Of a stretch of DNA of 64,000 bases, positions 34,435 through 43,528 are shown piece after piece (positions within the stretch are counted from its first letter, which is position 1; each line of letters begins with the position of its first letter). Origin of the DNA: Sphaerisporangium sp. TRM90804 (GTDB lineage: Bacteria > Actinomycetota > Actinomycetes > Streptosporangiales > Streptosporangiaceae); assembly GCF_029846175.1 (NCBI RefSeq), contig NZ_JARWAC010000009.1:424713-488712 (forward strand). The letters are read 5' to 3'. The position numbers were made by a program, and so were the translations under genes. Under the pieces are notes generated by a model. It ran no database searches. It was given only the letters and a program-made list of their open reading frames with translations, and was not told where the DNA came from.

Positions 34435-35826
34435 ATGCCATCCAACCCACACCGGCCGGCCCGGCTGCTGGGGGCGACGGCGGCCGCCGCGGTCGCCGTG
34501 TCCCTGCTCGGCCCCGCGCCCGCCGCCGGCGCCGCCACCCCCGGCCCCTGCGCGGGCCTGCAGCGCGTGGTGGTGCCCGGCGCCGAGAAGCAGGTCTCCG
34601 CCTGCCTGGACGACCTGACCACCGCGGGAACGGTGGCCTCCGGGCACTCGGTCGCGGCCGACTTCGCCGGGCTGACCCCCGCCGGGGCGACCAACCCGAC
34701 CGGCGTGCCCGGCGGCCAGATCGACGGCTACTTCCCCGACACCTCCACCTCCAACGCCAACAACGGCTGGAACCACGACAGCCAGTTCGTCATCAGGCTG
34801 CCCGAACGCTGGAACGGCGGCCTGGTGGTCGCGGGGACGCCTGGCGTGCGCAGGCAGTACGCCAACGACTTCGCGATCTCCGACTGGGTGCTGGCGCAGG
34901 GCTACGCCTACGCGGCCACGGACAAGGGCAACACCGGCGCGGCGTTCTACCAGGACGGCGCCGAGCCCGGCGACGCGATCGCCGAGTGGAACAGGAGGGT
35001 CACCCAGCTCACCCGCGCCGCCAAGGCCGTGACCGCCCAGCGGTACGGGCGGGCGCCGCGCCGCACCTACGCCGCGGGGATCTCCAACGGCGGCTACCTG
35101 GTGCGCTGGCAGCTGGAGAACCACCCCGAGCTCTACAGCGGCGGCGTCGACTGGGAGGGCACGCTGTGGCGGGCCGAGGGCCCCAACCTGCTGACGTCGC
35201 TGCCGGCGACGCTGCGCGCCTACCCGCGGTACGCGGCCACCGGGGACCCCGCCGCCAAGGAGGCGATCATCGCGGCCGGCTTCCCTGCCGCGTCCGAGCC
35301 CCTGTGGGACTACCACTACAAGGTCTACTGGGACCTGACCCAGCGCATCTACCGCGAGGAGCTGGACCCCGGCTACGACGGCGCGACCGAGGCCGGCACG
35401 CCGTTCTGCGCCTCGGGCACGCCCGGATGCGACGCCGACTACGACTACGCCTCCCGGCCCCGTGCCGTGCGCGAGGCGGTGCGTAAGATCGCGCTGACCG
35501 GCCGCATCGGCAAGCCGATGATCACCCTGCACGGGACGCTGGACACGCTGCTGCCGATCGGCCAGGACTCCGACGTCTACGAGAGGCTGATCCGCGGCCA
35601 GGGCCGCGACCGCCTGCACCGCTACTACCGCCTGGAGGGCGGCACGCACGTCGACGGGCTCTACGACGCCCACCCCGGCCTGCTGCGCCCCATCCTGCCC
35701 TGCTTCCGCAGCGCGTTCACGGCCCTGGAGTCCTGGACGACGGGGGGCCACGCGCCGCCCGCCGACCGCACCCTTCCCCGGCCGGCCTCCGGCGACCTGG
35801 TCGGCACCTGCTCGCTGACCTCCTGA
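34435..35826 (+). CDS. Secreted alpha/beta hydrolase, tannase / 3HB-oligomer hydrolase type
   Basis: 463 residues with a Sec signal peptide (hydrophobic core LLGATAAAAVAVSLLG, cleavage likely near residue 35). The nucleophile elbow GISNGGYL lies at about residue 222, and the C-terminal half has MITLHGTLDTLLP (Asp region) and EGGTHVDG (catalytic His). These match the tannase/feruloyl esterase and 3-hydroxybutyrate oligomer hydrolase group, which cleave ester bonds outside the cell. It is divergent from the Liv operon and its 3-hydroxybutyrate dehydrogenase, so degradation of hydroxybutyrate oligomers followed by import is inferred. A plant ester substrate would also fit the family. Confidence 0.8.
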   Translation: MPSNPHRPARLLGATAAAAVAVSLLGPAPAAGAATPGPCAGLQRVVVPGAEKQVSACLDDLTTAGTVASGHSVAADFAGLTPAGATNPTGVPGGQIDGYFPDTSTSNANNGWNHDSQFVIRLPERWNGGLVVAGTPGVRRQYANDFAISDWVLAQGYAYAATDKGNTGAAFYQDGAEPGDAIAEWNRRVTQLTRAAKAVTAQRYGRAPRRTYAAGISNGGYLVRWQLENHPELYSGGVDWEGTLWRAEGPNLLTSLPATLRAYPRYAATGDPAAKEAIIAAGFPAASEPLWDYHYKVYWDLTQRIYREELDPGYDGATEAGTPFCASGTPGCDADYDYASRPRAVREAVRKIALTGRIGKPMITLHGTLDTLLPIGQDSDVYERLIRGQGRDRLHRYYRLEGGTHVDGLYDAHPGLLRPILPCFRSAFTALESWTTGGHAPPADRTLPRPASGDLVGTCSLTS

Positions 35827-35871
35827 CCGGACCGCCTCGCCTCACCCGGGCGGGGCACCGGAGCACCCACC

Positions 35872-35904
35872 GCGCCCCACGGCCCCCACGCGGCCGTGGG
35901 GCGC
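35872..35904 (+). terminator. Strong hairpin terminator after the esterase
   Basis: GCGCCCCACGGCC (35872-35884) pairs perfectly with GGCCGTGGGGCGC (35892-35904) around a 7-nt loop. Confidence 0.75.
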
Positions 35905-36235
35905 CCGTGCGAGCACCATGCTCACACCCGCTCGGAGTACACACCCGAACTGGTCATGTTTGGCCAAAGCAAGGGAAACGATCTTGGAATGCGCAGGTCG
36001 GGTGATAGTTTGAAACGACCGCACCTCGCCGCGAAGCGCGCCCCGTGAGTCAGGGGCCGGCAGCGCCGCTTGCGCCGGGTGCCGACCACGCCGCCCCCGG
36101 GCATTCCGGCGTCCCGGGCCGTTCGTCACCCAAAAGATGCGGGCAAGCACTCGGAAAATTCAGGAAGACCCGGAAGGCCCTCGAGGTGGAAAGCGCTATC
36201 CCATATGAGCTCCGGCCATTCAGGAAGGTAATCCC
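35905..36235 (+). promoter_or_regulatory. Upstream region of histidine kinase 1
   Basis: About 330 bp without a gene. An AT-richer block (about 35935-36015) with the palindrome TTTGGCCAAA (35959-35968) and GGTGATAGTTTGAAACG suggests a promoter. A 64-codon open frame at 36045-36239 overlaps the kinase start and is not called. AGGAAGG lies just before the kinase ATG. Confidence 0.4.
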
Positions 36236-37750
36236 ATGATGGCCGTGAGAGTGCGCGCTCGACTTACGGGGAAGACGTCCATGTTCGAAAGGGAACGAGT
36301 CCAGAGCATCCAGAGCACCCGGCTCCCGTCCCGGCCCCGCCCGCAGTGGCACGCTCCGCGTTCCATCCGCGGGCGCATCACCATGCTCATCAGCCTGCTG
36401 GCCGTCTTCCTCCTGGTCCCCTCCGGGGTCATCGCCGGTCTGGTCGCGCACCAGTCGGTCGGCGACACGGTGTGGCTGGAGGCGCGGAAGGAGGCGTCCG
36501 TGGCCGCCGCCGCCGACCGCGTCGGCGCGATCACCCCGACGATCAGGCCCACCGTTCCCGGCATCGAGTTCGTCCAGGTCGTGTCGCCGGACCACCGCGT
36601 CCTGTCGGCCTCGCCCGCCGCCAAGGGCCTGCCCCCGATCAGCGAGGTCTGGCCGTCCGCCGACGACCCGCAGCAGGACGTGTGGACCTGCTCGCACCAG
36701 CGGATCGGCTGCGTCCGCCTCTCGGCGCAGCGGGTCACCTCGGCCGCGGACTCCAACGTCGTCTACGCCGGCCGCCCGGCCCTGTCCGACACGTCCATGA
36801 CGGTGATCGACTCCCTGTTCGCCACGCAGGGGACGCTGTTGATCTTCCTGGCCATCGCGATGACCTGGAAGGTGACCGGCCGGACCCTTCGCCCGGTGGA
36901 GGCGATCCGGGCCGAGCTCGCCGCCATCAACGTGAACGACCTGAGCAGCCGCGTGCCGGAGTCGTCCGGCGAGGACGAGATCGCCCGGCTCGCCCGGACG
37001 ATCAACAGCACGCTGAGCCGCCTGGAGGCCGCCCGGCTCCGGACCGAGGAGGCGCTGAACCAGCAACGGCGGTTCGCGGCCGACGCCTCCCACGAGCTGC
37101 GCACCCCCGTGGCGGGCCTGCGGGCGCAACTGGAGGAGGCGCAGCTCCATCCCGAGGACACCGACCTGGACTCGCTGCTCCACCGGACGCTGTCGGACGT
37201 CGACCGGCTCCAGGCGATCATCACCGACCTGCTGCTGCTGGCGCGGGTGGGCTCGTGCGCGAAGGAGATGCGCGAGCGGGTGGATCTGTCGGCGGCCGCG
37301 CGCAAGGAGGTCGCCCGGCGCGGCCAGGAGCCCCGCCACACGCGGCTGGTCCTGGAGCCGGACGTCATGATCGACGGCATCCCGACCCAGCTCGGCCGCC
37401 TCGTGACCAACCTGCTCGACAACGCCCAGCGGCACGCGAAGAGCACGGTGGTGGTGGGCGTGCGCCGGGTGGACGGGCAGGCCGAGCTGAGCGTCGACGA
37501 CGACGGGGACGGCATCGCCGAGGCCGACCGCCAGCACGTCTTCGAACGCTTCACCCGCCTGGACGCCGCCCGCAGCCGCGACCGCGGCGGCACGGGCCTG
37601 GGGCTGCCCATCGCCTGCGAGATCGCCCGCGCGCACGGCGGCGACCTCGCGGTGGAGACCTCCGGCCTCGGCGGCGCCCGCTTCGTGCTGCGCCTCGGGC
37701 TGGCGGAGACGGCGGAGGAGACTCCGGTGCCGGCGAGTGACGCCCCATGA
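36236..37750 (+). CDS. Orphan sensor histidine kinase 1
   Basis: 504 residues, ATG preceded by AGGAAGG. One membrane helix at about 51-70, an extracytoplasmic sensor of about 130 residues with a Cys-x6-Cys pair (TCSHQRIGC), a second helix near 200-218, HAMP, and a HisKA domain with the phospho-acceptor His286 in ASHELRTPVAG. The HATPase follows with NLLDNAQRHA, DDDGDGIAEADR and GGTGLGLPIA. The enzyme autophosphorylates on His286 and must pass the phosphate to a response regulator, but none is encoded nearby. A paralogue with the same layout and sensor motif lies at 54156-55640. Confidence 0.9.
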   Translation: MMAVRVRARLTGKTSMFERERVQSIQSTRLPSRPRPQWHAPRSIRGRITMLISLLAVFLLVPSGVIAGLVAHQSVGDTVWLEARKEASVAAAADRVGAITPTIRPTVPGIEFVQVVSPDHRVLSASPAAKGLPPISEVWPSADDPQQDVWTCSHQRIGCVRLSAQRVTSAADSNVVYAGRPALSDTSMTVIDSLFATQGTLLIFLAIAMTWKVTGRTLRPVEAIRAELAAINVNDLSSRVPESSGEDEIARLARTINSTLSRLEAARLRTEEALNQQRRFAADASHELRTPVAGLRAQLEEAQLHPEDTDLDSLLHRTLSDVDRLQAIITDLLLLARVGSCAKEMRERVDLSAAARKEVARRGQEPRHTRLVLEPDVMIDGIPTQLGRLVTNLLDNAQRHAKSTVVVGVRRVDGQAELSVDDDGDGIAEADRQHVFERFTRLDAARSRDRGGTGLGLPIACEIARAHGGDLAVETSGLGGARFVLRLGLAETAEETPVPASDAP

Positions 37751-37964
37751 CGAAAGCCGTATCGCCTCTCCGCGCCGGGGCGTCTCCGGCCGGCGCACCG
37801 GGCTCCGGCGGCCCGATGCGGGCAACGTCACGCACGATCCCGCTCCGCCGGGGCCCGGCGGGGTTTTACAATGTGGCAAAACGCAAGATACTTCAGATCG
37901 TCCAGGTGACAGGGGACCCGTGCCCGGCTGCGCCCGCGCGGGCTGGGGTGAGAGGAGCGAGGTC

Positions 37965-38132
37965 ATGGGGCGAGGCCGGGCCAAGGCGAAGCAGACCAAG
38001 GTCGCCCGTCAGCTCAAGTACAGCAGCCACGACATCGACCTCGACAGGCTGCGCGAAGAGCTGACCACACCCTACGATCGCCCATCCGACGACGGCACCG
38101 ACACCCGGGGCGAGTCCCTCGCCGACCGCTGA
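37965..38132 (+). CDS. DUF3073 family small protein
   Basis: 55 residues, MGRGRAKAKQTKVARQL at the start, the signature of the DUF3073 family found across Actinobacteria. The N-terminal half is basic, the C-terminal half acidic and likely disordered. AGAGGAGCGAGGTC precedes the ATG. Function unknown. The frame reaches further upstream, but that part is non-coding in character. It is followed by a strong terminator. Confidence 0.85.
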   Translation: MGRGRAKAKQTKVARQLKYSSHDIDLDRLREELTTPYDRPSDDGTDTRGESLADR

Positions 38133-38145
38133 CGCGGCGCCCGGG

Positions 38146-38189
38146 GCCTCCGGGCGGCGCCCCCGATCTCGGGGACGCCGCCCGGAGGC
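38146..38189 (+). terminator. Strong hairpin terminator after DUF3073 gene
   Basis: GCCTCCGGGCGGCG (38146-38159) pairs perfectly with CGCCGCCCGGAGGC (38176-38189); a second stem CCCCGA/TCGGGG lies inside the loop, giving one long hairpin. Confidence 0.8.
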
Positions 38190-38226
38190 GACCGGCGGGG
38201 CGCCGGCCCGGCGTGACCGGCCGCGG

Positions 38227-38262
38227 CCGGTGACGCCCCGCCCGAGGGCGCGGCGTCACCGG
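38227..38262 (-). terminator. Hairpin terminator of the ebo-type operon
   Basis: CCGGTGACGCC (38227-38237) pairs with GGCGTCACCGG (38252-38262); the loop holds another CGCCC/GGGCG pair. It lies just past the end of the last gene of the minus-strand operon. Confidence 0.75.
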
Positions 38263-38297
38263 GGGGCGTCAGCCGTCGTCCGGCTTCCCGTCCGCGA

Positions 38298-39677
38298 TCA
38301 GAGGCCGACGCCCAGGCTGGGCGTCAGGCCCGCCAGCCGCAGGCAGAGCGACTTGATCTCCGTCGCCTCGTACGCCTCCTTGTCCAGGCCCTCGCTGCAC
38401 AGCAGCACGGGGGCGTCGGCCTGGTGGGCGGGCAGCCGCCCGTGGCTGCCGCGCACCGGGGACGGGTCCAGCGGCACGACCGGCAACGTGTAGCGGAAGC
38501 CGAGCTGCTTGCGTGCCAGCGCGAGCCCGGCCTTGGCCTTGACCCACGGGTCCCCGGGGTTGAGGAACAGCTCCGCGGGGTCGTAGCCGGGCTTGCGGTG
38601 GATGTCCACGTTCCTGGCGAAGTCCGGGGCCAGCTTGTCGTCGAGCCAGTAGTAGTAGGTGAACCACGCGTCCTCCGCGGCCACCGCGACCAGCTCCCCG
38701 GCCCTGGCGTGGTCGAGCCCGTACGCCGCCTTGCCGTTCTCGTCCAGCACCTCGTCCACCCCGGCCAGCGAGGTGAGCACCGACCGCACCTTGGCCACGT
38801 CGGCGGGGTCGCGCACGTAGACGTGGGCGAGCTGGTGGTCGGCGACGGCGAAGGCCCGCGAGGTCCACGGGTCCAGGTACTCCATCCCCGCCTGCCGGTA
38901 GACCGACAGCAGGCCCTCCCGGCGCAGCGCCCGGTTGACGTCGACCGGGCGGGAGACGTCGGTGATGCCGTACTCCGAGAGCACCACCGTCACCGCCCCG
39001 GCAGCCTCGGCGTCGTCCAGCAGCGGCCCGAGCGCGGTGTCGATCTCCTTGGCCGCCGCGACGGCCTCGGGCCCCGAGGGGCCGTACCGCTGAAGGTCGT
39101 AGTCCAGGTGGGGGACGTAGACCAGGGTCAGATCGGGCTTCTCGCGGGCCAGCAGCCGGCGGGCGGCGTCCACGATCCACTGGCTGGACGCGATCCCCGC
39201 GTTCGGCCCCCAGTAGGAGAACAGCGGGAACCGGCCGAACTCCCGGGTGAGGTCGACGCGCAGGGACGGCGGCACCGTGTAGCAGTCGGGCGACTTGCGG
39301 CCGTCGGCGTGGTAGATCGGACGCGGGGTGATCGTGTAGTCGACGTCCGCGCCCATGGCGTACCACCAGCACACGTTGGCGACCCGGTAGCCCGGGTGGA
39401 CCCTGCGCGCGTCGTCCCAGATCTTCGGCCCCTCCACCAGGCCGTTGTGCTGGCGCCACAGCATCACCTCGCCGAGGTCGCGGAAGTACCAGCCGTTGCC
39501 GACGATCCCGTGGTCGCGGGGCAGGGTGCCGGTGAGCAGCGTCGACTGCACCGAGCAGGTGACGGCGGGCAGCACCGTGCCCAGCGACGCCGCCGGGCCC
39601 AGCCGGGACAGGTTCGGCATGGACGCGAGCAGCCGGGGCGTGAGCCCCACCACGTCTATGACCACCAGGGGTTTCAC
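38298..39677 (-). CDS. Alkaline phosphatase-superfamily phosphodiesterase, ebo cluster
   Basis: 459 residues, GTG start 3 bp after GGAGGA. The type I phosphodiesterase/nucleotide pyrophosphatase core is evident: VVIDVVGLTP at the N-terminus (metal Asp), PAVTCSVQST with the nucleophile Thr, DHGIVGNGW, the paired-metal PHLDYDLQRYGP and LSEYGITD. Such enzymes hydrolyse phosphodiesters or pyrophosphates. In ebo clusters a protein of this type (EboF) accompanies EboA-E; its substrate is unknown. It is the last gene of the operon, 58 bp after the isomerase-like EboE gene, and has no signal peptide. Confidence 0.85.
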   Translation of the reverse strand: MKPLVVIDVVGLTPRLLASMPNLSRLGPAASLGTVLPAVTCSVQSTLLTGTLPRDHGIVGNGWYFRDLGEVMLWRQHNGLVEGPKIWDDARRVHPGYRVANVCWWYAMGADVDYTITPRPIYHADGRKSPDCYTVPPSLRVDLTREFGRFPLFSYWGPNAGIASSQWIVDAARRLLAREKPDLTLVYVPHLDYDLQRYGPSGPEAVAAAKEIDTALGPLLDDAEAAGAVTVVLSEYGITDVSRPVDVNRALRREGLLSVYRQAGMEYLDPWTSRAFAVADHQLAHVYVRDPADVAKVRSVLTSLAGVDEVLDENGKAAYGLDHARAGELVAVAAEDAWFTYYYWLDDKLAPDFARNVDIHRKPGYDPAELFLNPGDPWVKAKAGLALARKQLGFRYTLPVVPLDPSPVRGSHGRLPAHQADAPVLLCSEGLDKEAYEATEIKSLCLRLAGLTPSLGVGL

Positions 39678-39735
39678 AGTTCCTCCTCCGACTTAACACC
39701 GCTCCATGGGCCGACGCGCCGAACCGCCGGCGCCG

Positions 39736-40908
39736 TCATGTGGCCTCCTCCTTGAGGCCGAGGTCCAGGAGCCGGTCTCTGATCCAGGCCAGCTCCAGCG
39801 CGATCCCGCCGGCCAGCTCCTCGTCGGTGCGAGGGCGGCGGTCGGCCGGCAGCGCCTGCCAGGTGTAGGTCTCCACCTCGACGTGCCGGGTGAGCGCCGC
39901 CGGGCCGCCGAGCAGCTCGCGCAGGGTGGCGTCGAGCACGTCCTGGGTCGAGTCCAGCGGCGGCGCCGGCCTCGCGTGCAGCGGGACGTGGAAGTGCACC
40001 GCCCACGGCGCGGCGGCGGGCAACCCGCCGTCCAGCGCCTCGCCCAGGTCGTCCGTGCCGCCCGGCCTGCCCCGCTCGCGGGTCTGGTGCAGGAAGCGCG
40101 GCTCGTCGAACTCGGCGAGCGCGGCGCGCGCGGCCGGGTCGGCGGGGTCGTCCACCCGCAGCGCGCAGGACGCCTGGAGCTTGACCACCGGCAGCCCGGC
40201 CCCGGCCAGGCGCCGCAGCGCCTCCCGGGGGTCCTCGAACTGGACGGCGAGGTGGCAGGCGTCCAGGCAGACGCCGAGGTGGTCGTGGTCGGCGCGGCCG
40301 AGGTGCTCGGCCGCCTGCGCGGTGGTCTCCACGACGCAGCCGGGCTCGGGCTCGAAGCCGACGCGGATCAGCCGGCCGGTGTCGGCGGCGACCTGGGCGA
40401 GCCCGGCGGCCAGCTCGTCGAGGGCCGCCGCCGCGGTCTCGGCGCGCTCGGGCGTCCAGGGGTCGCGCCAGGCCAGCGGCAGGGTGGAGATGCTTCCCGC
40501 GGCGACGTCCCCGGGCAGCAGCCCGGCCAGGACGCGGGCCAGGTCGAGCGTGTACCGCAGCCGGTCGGGTGTGGTCCAGTCGGGGTGGTAGACCCGCAGC
40601 TTGGACGCGCCGGCGGGGTCGCCGTGGAAGCCCTGGTAGGGGAAGCCGTTGAACGTGACGACCTCCAGGCCCTCCTCCCGCAGCGCCTCGCGCAGCCGCG
40701 CGACGTGCCCGGGCCCCTCGATCAGCGCGTCGCACACCGGCCGCGACAGCCAGAGCCCCAGCCCCAGCCGGTCGGCGCCAAGCCGCTCGCGGATCGGCCC
40801 GGCGAAGCGCCGGAGCTGGCCGAGCACGCCGTCCAGGTCCTCCGCCGGGTGGACGTTGGTGCAGTAGGCGAGGTGGACGACGGAGCCGTCCGCGTGCCGG
40901 AACCTCAT
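39736..40908 (-). CDS. eboE: EboE-type TIM-barrel protein (metabolite traffic)
   Basis: 390 residues, a xylose isomerase-like TIM barrel. HLAYCTNVHPAED opens the protein, a characteristic EboE start; EPEPGC, DACHLAVQF and VHFHVPLHA supply the acidic and His metal ligands. EboE proteins belong to the ebo gene set known from cyanobacteria, algae and bacteria, where the cluster takes part in moving an intermediate of scytonemin assembly to the periplasm; the chemical role of EboE is unsettled. It is followed by the phosphodiesterase gene and preceded, after 94 bp, by a TatD gene. Confidence 0.82.
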   Translation of the reverse strand: MRFRHADGSVVHLAYCTNVHPAEDLDGVLGQLRRFAGPIRERLGADRLGLGLWLSRPVCDALIEGPGHVARLREALREEGLEVVTFNGFPYQGFHGDPAGASKLRVYHPDWTTPDRLRYTLDLARVLAGLLPGDVAAGSISTLPLAWRDPWTPERAETAAAALDELAAGLAQVAADTGRLIRVGFEPEPGCVVETTAQAAEHLGRADHDHLGVCLDACHLAVQFEDPREALRRLAGAGLPVVKLQASCALRVDDPADPAARAALAEFDEPRFLHQTRERGRPGGTDDLGEALDGGLPAAAPWAVHFHVPLHARPAPPLDSTQDVLDATLRELLGGPAALTRHVEVETYTWQALPADRRPRTDEELAGGIALELAWIRDRLLDLGLKEEAT

Positions 40909-41002
40909 GAGGACATCCCTCCCCCGGTGGCGGCCGGGCCGACGCCGGTGCGCGCGCCCTGGCGGACCGCGCCCGGGGCCGGGCGCGCCGCCTGCGGCGC
41001 CG

Positions 41003-41866
41003 TCACGCGCCCGCCTCCTTCGGGGTGCCGCGCTGGACGCTGTTGCCCTCGTAGGTGCCGTCCGCGTGCACCTCCGACAGGTCCAGACGGCCGCTCTGCG
41101 CGTAGAACGCGACAGGGTTGTCCCACAGCACGGTCTCGACCTCGGCCTCGGAGAATCCCGACGACAGCATGGCGTCGGCGACCGCGCGGGTCTTGAGCGG
41201 GTCGCTGCGGCCCCAGTCGGCCGCGGAGTTCACCACGACGCGCTCGGTGCCGTACTCCTTGAGCACGGCGACCATCCGGTCCTCGTCCATCTTGGTGTGG
41301 GGGTAGACGGAGAACCCCATCCAGCAGCCGCTCGCCGCGACCATGCCGACCGTCATCTCGTTGAGGTGGTCGACCAGCACGCGCTCGGGCGGCAGTCCCG
41401 ACTCGCGGACGACGTCCAGGGTGCGCCTGGTGCCGGCGGGCTTGTCCCGGTGCGGGGTGTGCACCAGGACCGGCAGGCCGTGCTCGGCGGCCAGCGCGAG
41501 CTGGTGGGTGAGCGCCTCGTCCTCGGCCGGGGTGATGTCGTCGTAGCCGACCTCGCCGACGGCGACCACCCGGTCCTTGGCCAGGTAGCGCGGAAGCATG
41601 TCCAGCACGGGGCGCAGGCGCGGGTCGTTGGCCTCCTTGGGGTTCAACGCGATCGTGCAGTGGTGGACGATGCCGAACTGGGCCGCGCGGAAGGGCTCCC
41701 AGCCGAGCAGGCCGTCGAAGTAGTCGGCGAAGGTGCCCGCGGACGTGCGCGGCTGGCCCAGCCAGAACGCCGGCTCCACCACCGCGCGGACCCCGGCGGC
41801 GTACATGCGCTCGTAGTCGTCGGTGGTACGGGAGGTCATGTGGATGTGCGGGTCGAAGATGCGCAT
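41003..41866 (-). CDS. eboB: TatD-family hydrolase, EboB-type
   Basis: 287 residues. FDPHIHMTSR gives the HxH metal site of the amidohydrolase fold at residue 6; EVGYDDITPAED and the LVHTPHRD and DHLNE segments supply further metal ligands. TatD proteins hydrolyse DNA, but in ebo clusters the TatD-like EboB is thought to act on a small molecule. It starts 16 bp after the EboA stop. The C-terminus (residues 270-287) is variable. Confidence 0.85.
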   Translation of the reverse strand: MRIFDPHIHMTSRTTDDYERMYAAGVRAVVEPAFWLGQPRTSAGTFADYFDGLLGWEPFRAAQFGIVHHCTIALNPKEANDPRLRPVLDMLPRYLAKDRVVAVGEVGYDDITPAEDEALTHQLALAAEHGLPVLVHTPHRDKPAGTRRTLDVVRESGLPPERVLVDHLNEMTVGMVAASGCWMGFSVYPHTKMDEDRMVAVLKEYGTERVVVNSAADWGRSDPLKTRAVADAMLSSGFSEAEVETVLWDNPVAFYAQSGRLDLSEVHADGTYEGNSVQRGTPKEAGA

Positions 41867-41882
41867 GGACGTTCCTCTCGTG

Positions 41883-42569
41883 TCAGGCGGGGCCGTCCGG
41901 GCGGCCGCCGTGCGGGCGCCCGGACTCGGCGAGCAGGGCCCGCAGGCGTTCGGGCGCGGCGGGGTGCAGCTCGGCCAGCGGCCACACGTCCGGCGGGACC
42001 TCGCGCCCGGCCAGCAGGCGCTCTTCGGCGTAGCCGGCCATCATGCGGGCCAGCTCGGCGTCGCGGCGCCGTTCCAGGCCCGCCACCGCGCTGAGCGGCA
42101 CGCCGACGAACACGCACTTGAGCACCGCCTGCCGGTAGGCGTGGTCGGGCAGGCGGGCGGCGGCGTACGGGCCCAGGGCGGCCTCGATCAGCCGGGTGTC
42201 GTTGGTGCGCAGCGCGTCGCGCACCACCGGCAGGCCGGCCTCGCCCAGGCTCTTCTCCGCGTCGAGCACGGGCAGGGCCTTGAGCACGGCGAGCCGCTCG
42301 GCGGCGTCCCCGTGGGTGTAGACGTCGAACAGGACCTCGCCCAGGGCCTCGCCCGAGAGCGGCAGCGCGCGCAGCAGCTCGCCCCGGACCGCCTGGTCGA
42401 CGGTCCAGCCGGGCGCGCCGGGCAGCGGGCCGCGGCCGCAGGTGCGGGCGGCGGCGGGGAACAGCGCCGGGAGTGCGGTCCCGTCGGCGCGGATCCGGTC
42501 GGCGGCGGCCCGCAGCCACTCGGCGGCCTCGCCGGTCAGGCCGGGCGCGGGAAGGGTCGGGGCGCTCAC
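41883..42569 (-). CDS. eboA: EboA-domain protein
   Basis: 228 residues, almost all helical, with the EboA-type features LLRALPLSGEALGEVLFDVYTHGDAAER-like run (positions about 75-105) and a DALRTNDTRLIEAALGPYAA segment. No catalytic motif or membrane helix. EboA is the namesake of the cluster and its function is unknown. The GTG at 42569 overlaps the stop of the isomerase gene upstream as GTGA. Confidence 0.82.
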   Translation of the reverse strand: MSAPTLPAPGLTGEAAEWLRAAADRIRADGTALPALFPAAARTCGRGPLPGAPGWTVDQAVRGELLRALPLSGEALGEVLFDVYTHGDAAERLAVLKALPVLDAEKSLGEAGLPVVRDALRTNDTRLIEAALGPYAAARLPDHAYRQAVLKCVFVGVPLSAVAGLERRRDAELARMMAGYAEERLLAGREVPPDVWPLAELHPAAPERLRALLAESGRPHGGRPDGPA

Positions 42570-43528
42570 CGGGCCTCCCCCGCCCGGGCACGGCGATCCG
42601 GCGTCACCGCGGTCGGGGGGCGGCCGGGCGCCGGGCCGGGCGTCCCGGCCCGCGGCGACGGCACCGGCGAGGCCGGGGCGGCGCCGTCGGCGCCGCCCCG
42701 CCGGTGGGCCTCGCGCAGGAAGCGCAGGGAGCGGGAGGCGATGACCGGGGCGGCGTGGCTGTGCCTGGGCAGTTCCACGCTGACCAGGCCCCGGTACCCG
42801 GTCTCGTCCAGCGCCGCGAGCACGGGCGGGAAGTCGATCTCCCCGTCGCCGAACTCCAGGTGCTCGTGGACGCCGCGCCGCATGTCCTCGATCTGGACGT
42901 TGACCAGGTACGGCGCGGCCCGGCGCACGCTGTCGGGCACCGGGTCGGACTCCAGGCAGCGGCAGTGCCCGACGTCCAGGGTCAGGCCCAGCCGCCGGGG
43001 CCGTCCGGTCAGCTCGCGCAGGTGCTCGAACGCCTCGATGGTGTCGACCAGCATGCCCGGCTCGGGCTCGAAGCCCAGCGTGACCTCCCGGGCCGCCGCC
43101 TCCTCGACCACGGTGCCGACCCCGGCCACCAGGTTGTCCCAGGCCTGCGCCTCCGACACGCCCGGCGGGCGGACCCCGCTCCAGAAGGAGACGGCCTCGG
43201 CGCCGAGGTCGGCGCCGATCCGCACGGCCTGGCGCAGCAGGCCGACGCGCGGCGCCGCCTCGCCCGGCGGGTGCAGCAGCGTCGGGTAGTGCTTGCGGAA
43301 CGGGTCGAGCACGTAACGCCCGCCCGTCTCGACCACCACGCCCAGGCCCAGCTCGCCCAGCCGCTTGGCCAGCCGCTCCACCTGGCGCCCGATGTCGGGG
43401 GCGAAGGGGTCCAGGTGGCGGGCGTCCAGGGTCAGGGCGACGCCGTCGTACCCCAGGTCGGCGAGCACGACCAGCGCCTGGTCCAGGCGGTGGTCGCCGA
43501 ATCCGTTGGTCCCGTAGCCGAGTCTCAC
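42566..43528 (-). CDS. Sugar phosphate isomerase/epimerase-like TIM-barrel protein
   Basis: 320 residues, GTG at 43528 overlapping the UbiA stop as GTGA. A xylose isomerase-like TIM barrel: LGYGTNGFGDHRL at the start, LTLDARHLDPF, FEPEPGML, LTLDVGHCRCLE and SVELPRHSHA, with the Glu/Asp/His ligands of a divalent metal. The last 45 residues are a Pro/Arg-rich tail. It differs from the EboE-type barrel two genes on, so the operon has two such barrels. Substrate unknown; an inositol- or sugar-phosphate from the first enzyme of the operon is a reasonable guess. Confidence 0.85.
   Translation of the reverse strand: MRLGYGTNGFGDHRLDQALVVLADLGYDGVALTLDARHLDPFAPDIGRQVERLAKRLGELGLGVVVETGGRYVLDPFRKHYPTLLHPPGEAAPRVGLLRQAVRIGADLGAEAVSFWSGVRPPGVSEAQAWDNLVAGVGTVVEEAAAREVTLGFEPEPGMLVDTIEAFEHLRELTGRPRRLGLTLDVGHCRCLESDPVPDSVRRAAPYLVNVQIEDMRRGVHEHLEFGDGEIDFPPVLAALDETGYRGLVSVELPRHSHAAPVIASRSLRFLREAHRRGGADGAAPASPVPSPRAGTPGPAPGRPPTAVTPDRRARAGEAR

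Noticed and set aside
36045..36239. 64-codon plus-strand frame before histidine kinase 1
   Set aside because: Overlaps the kinase start and lacks coding bias or a ribosome site.
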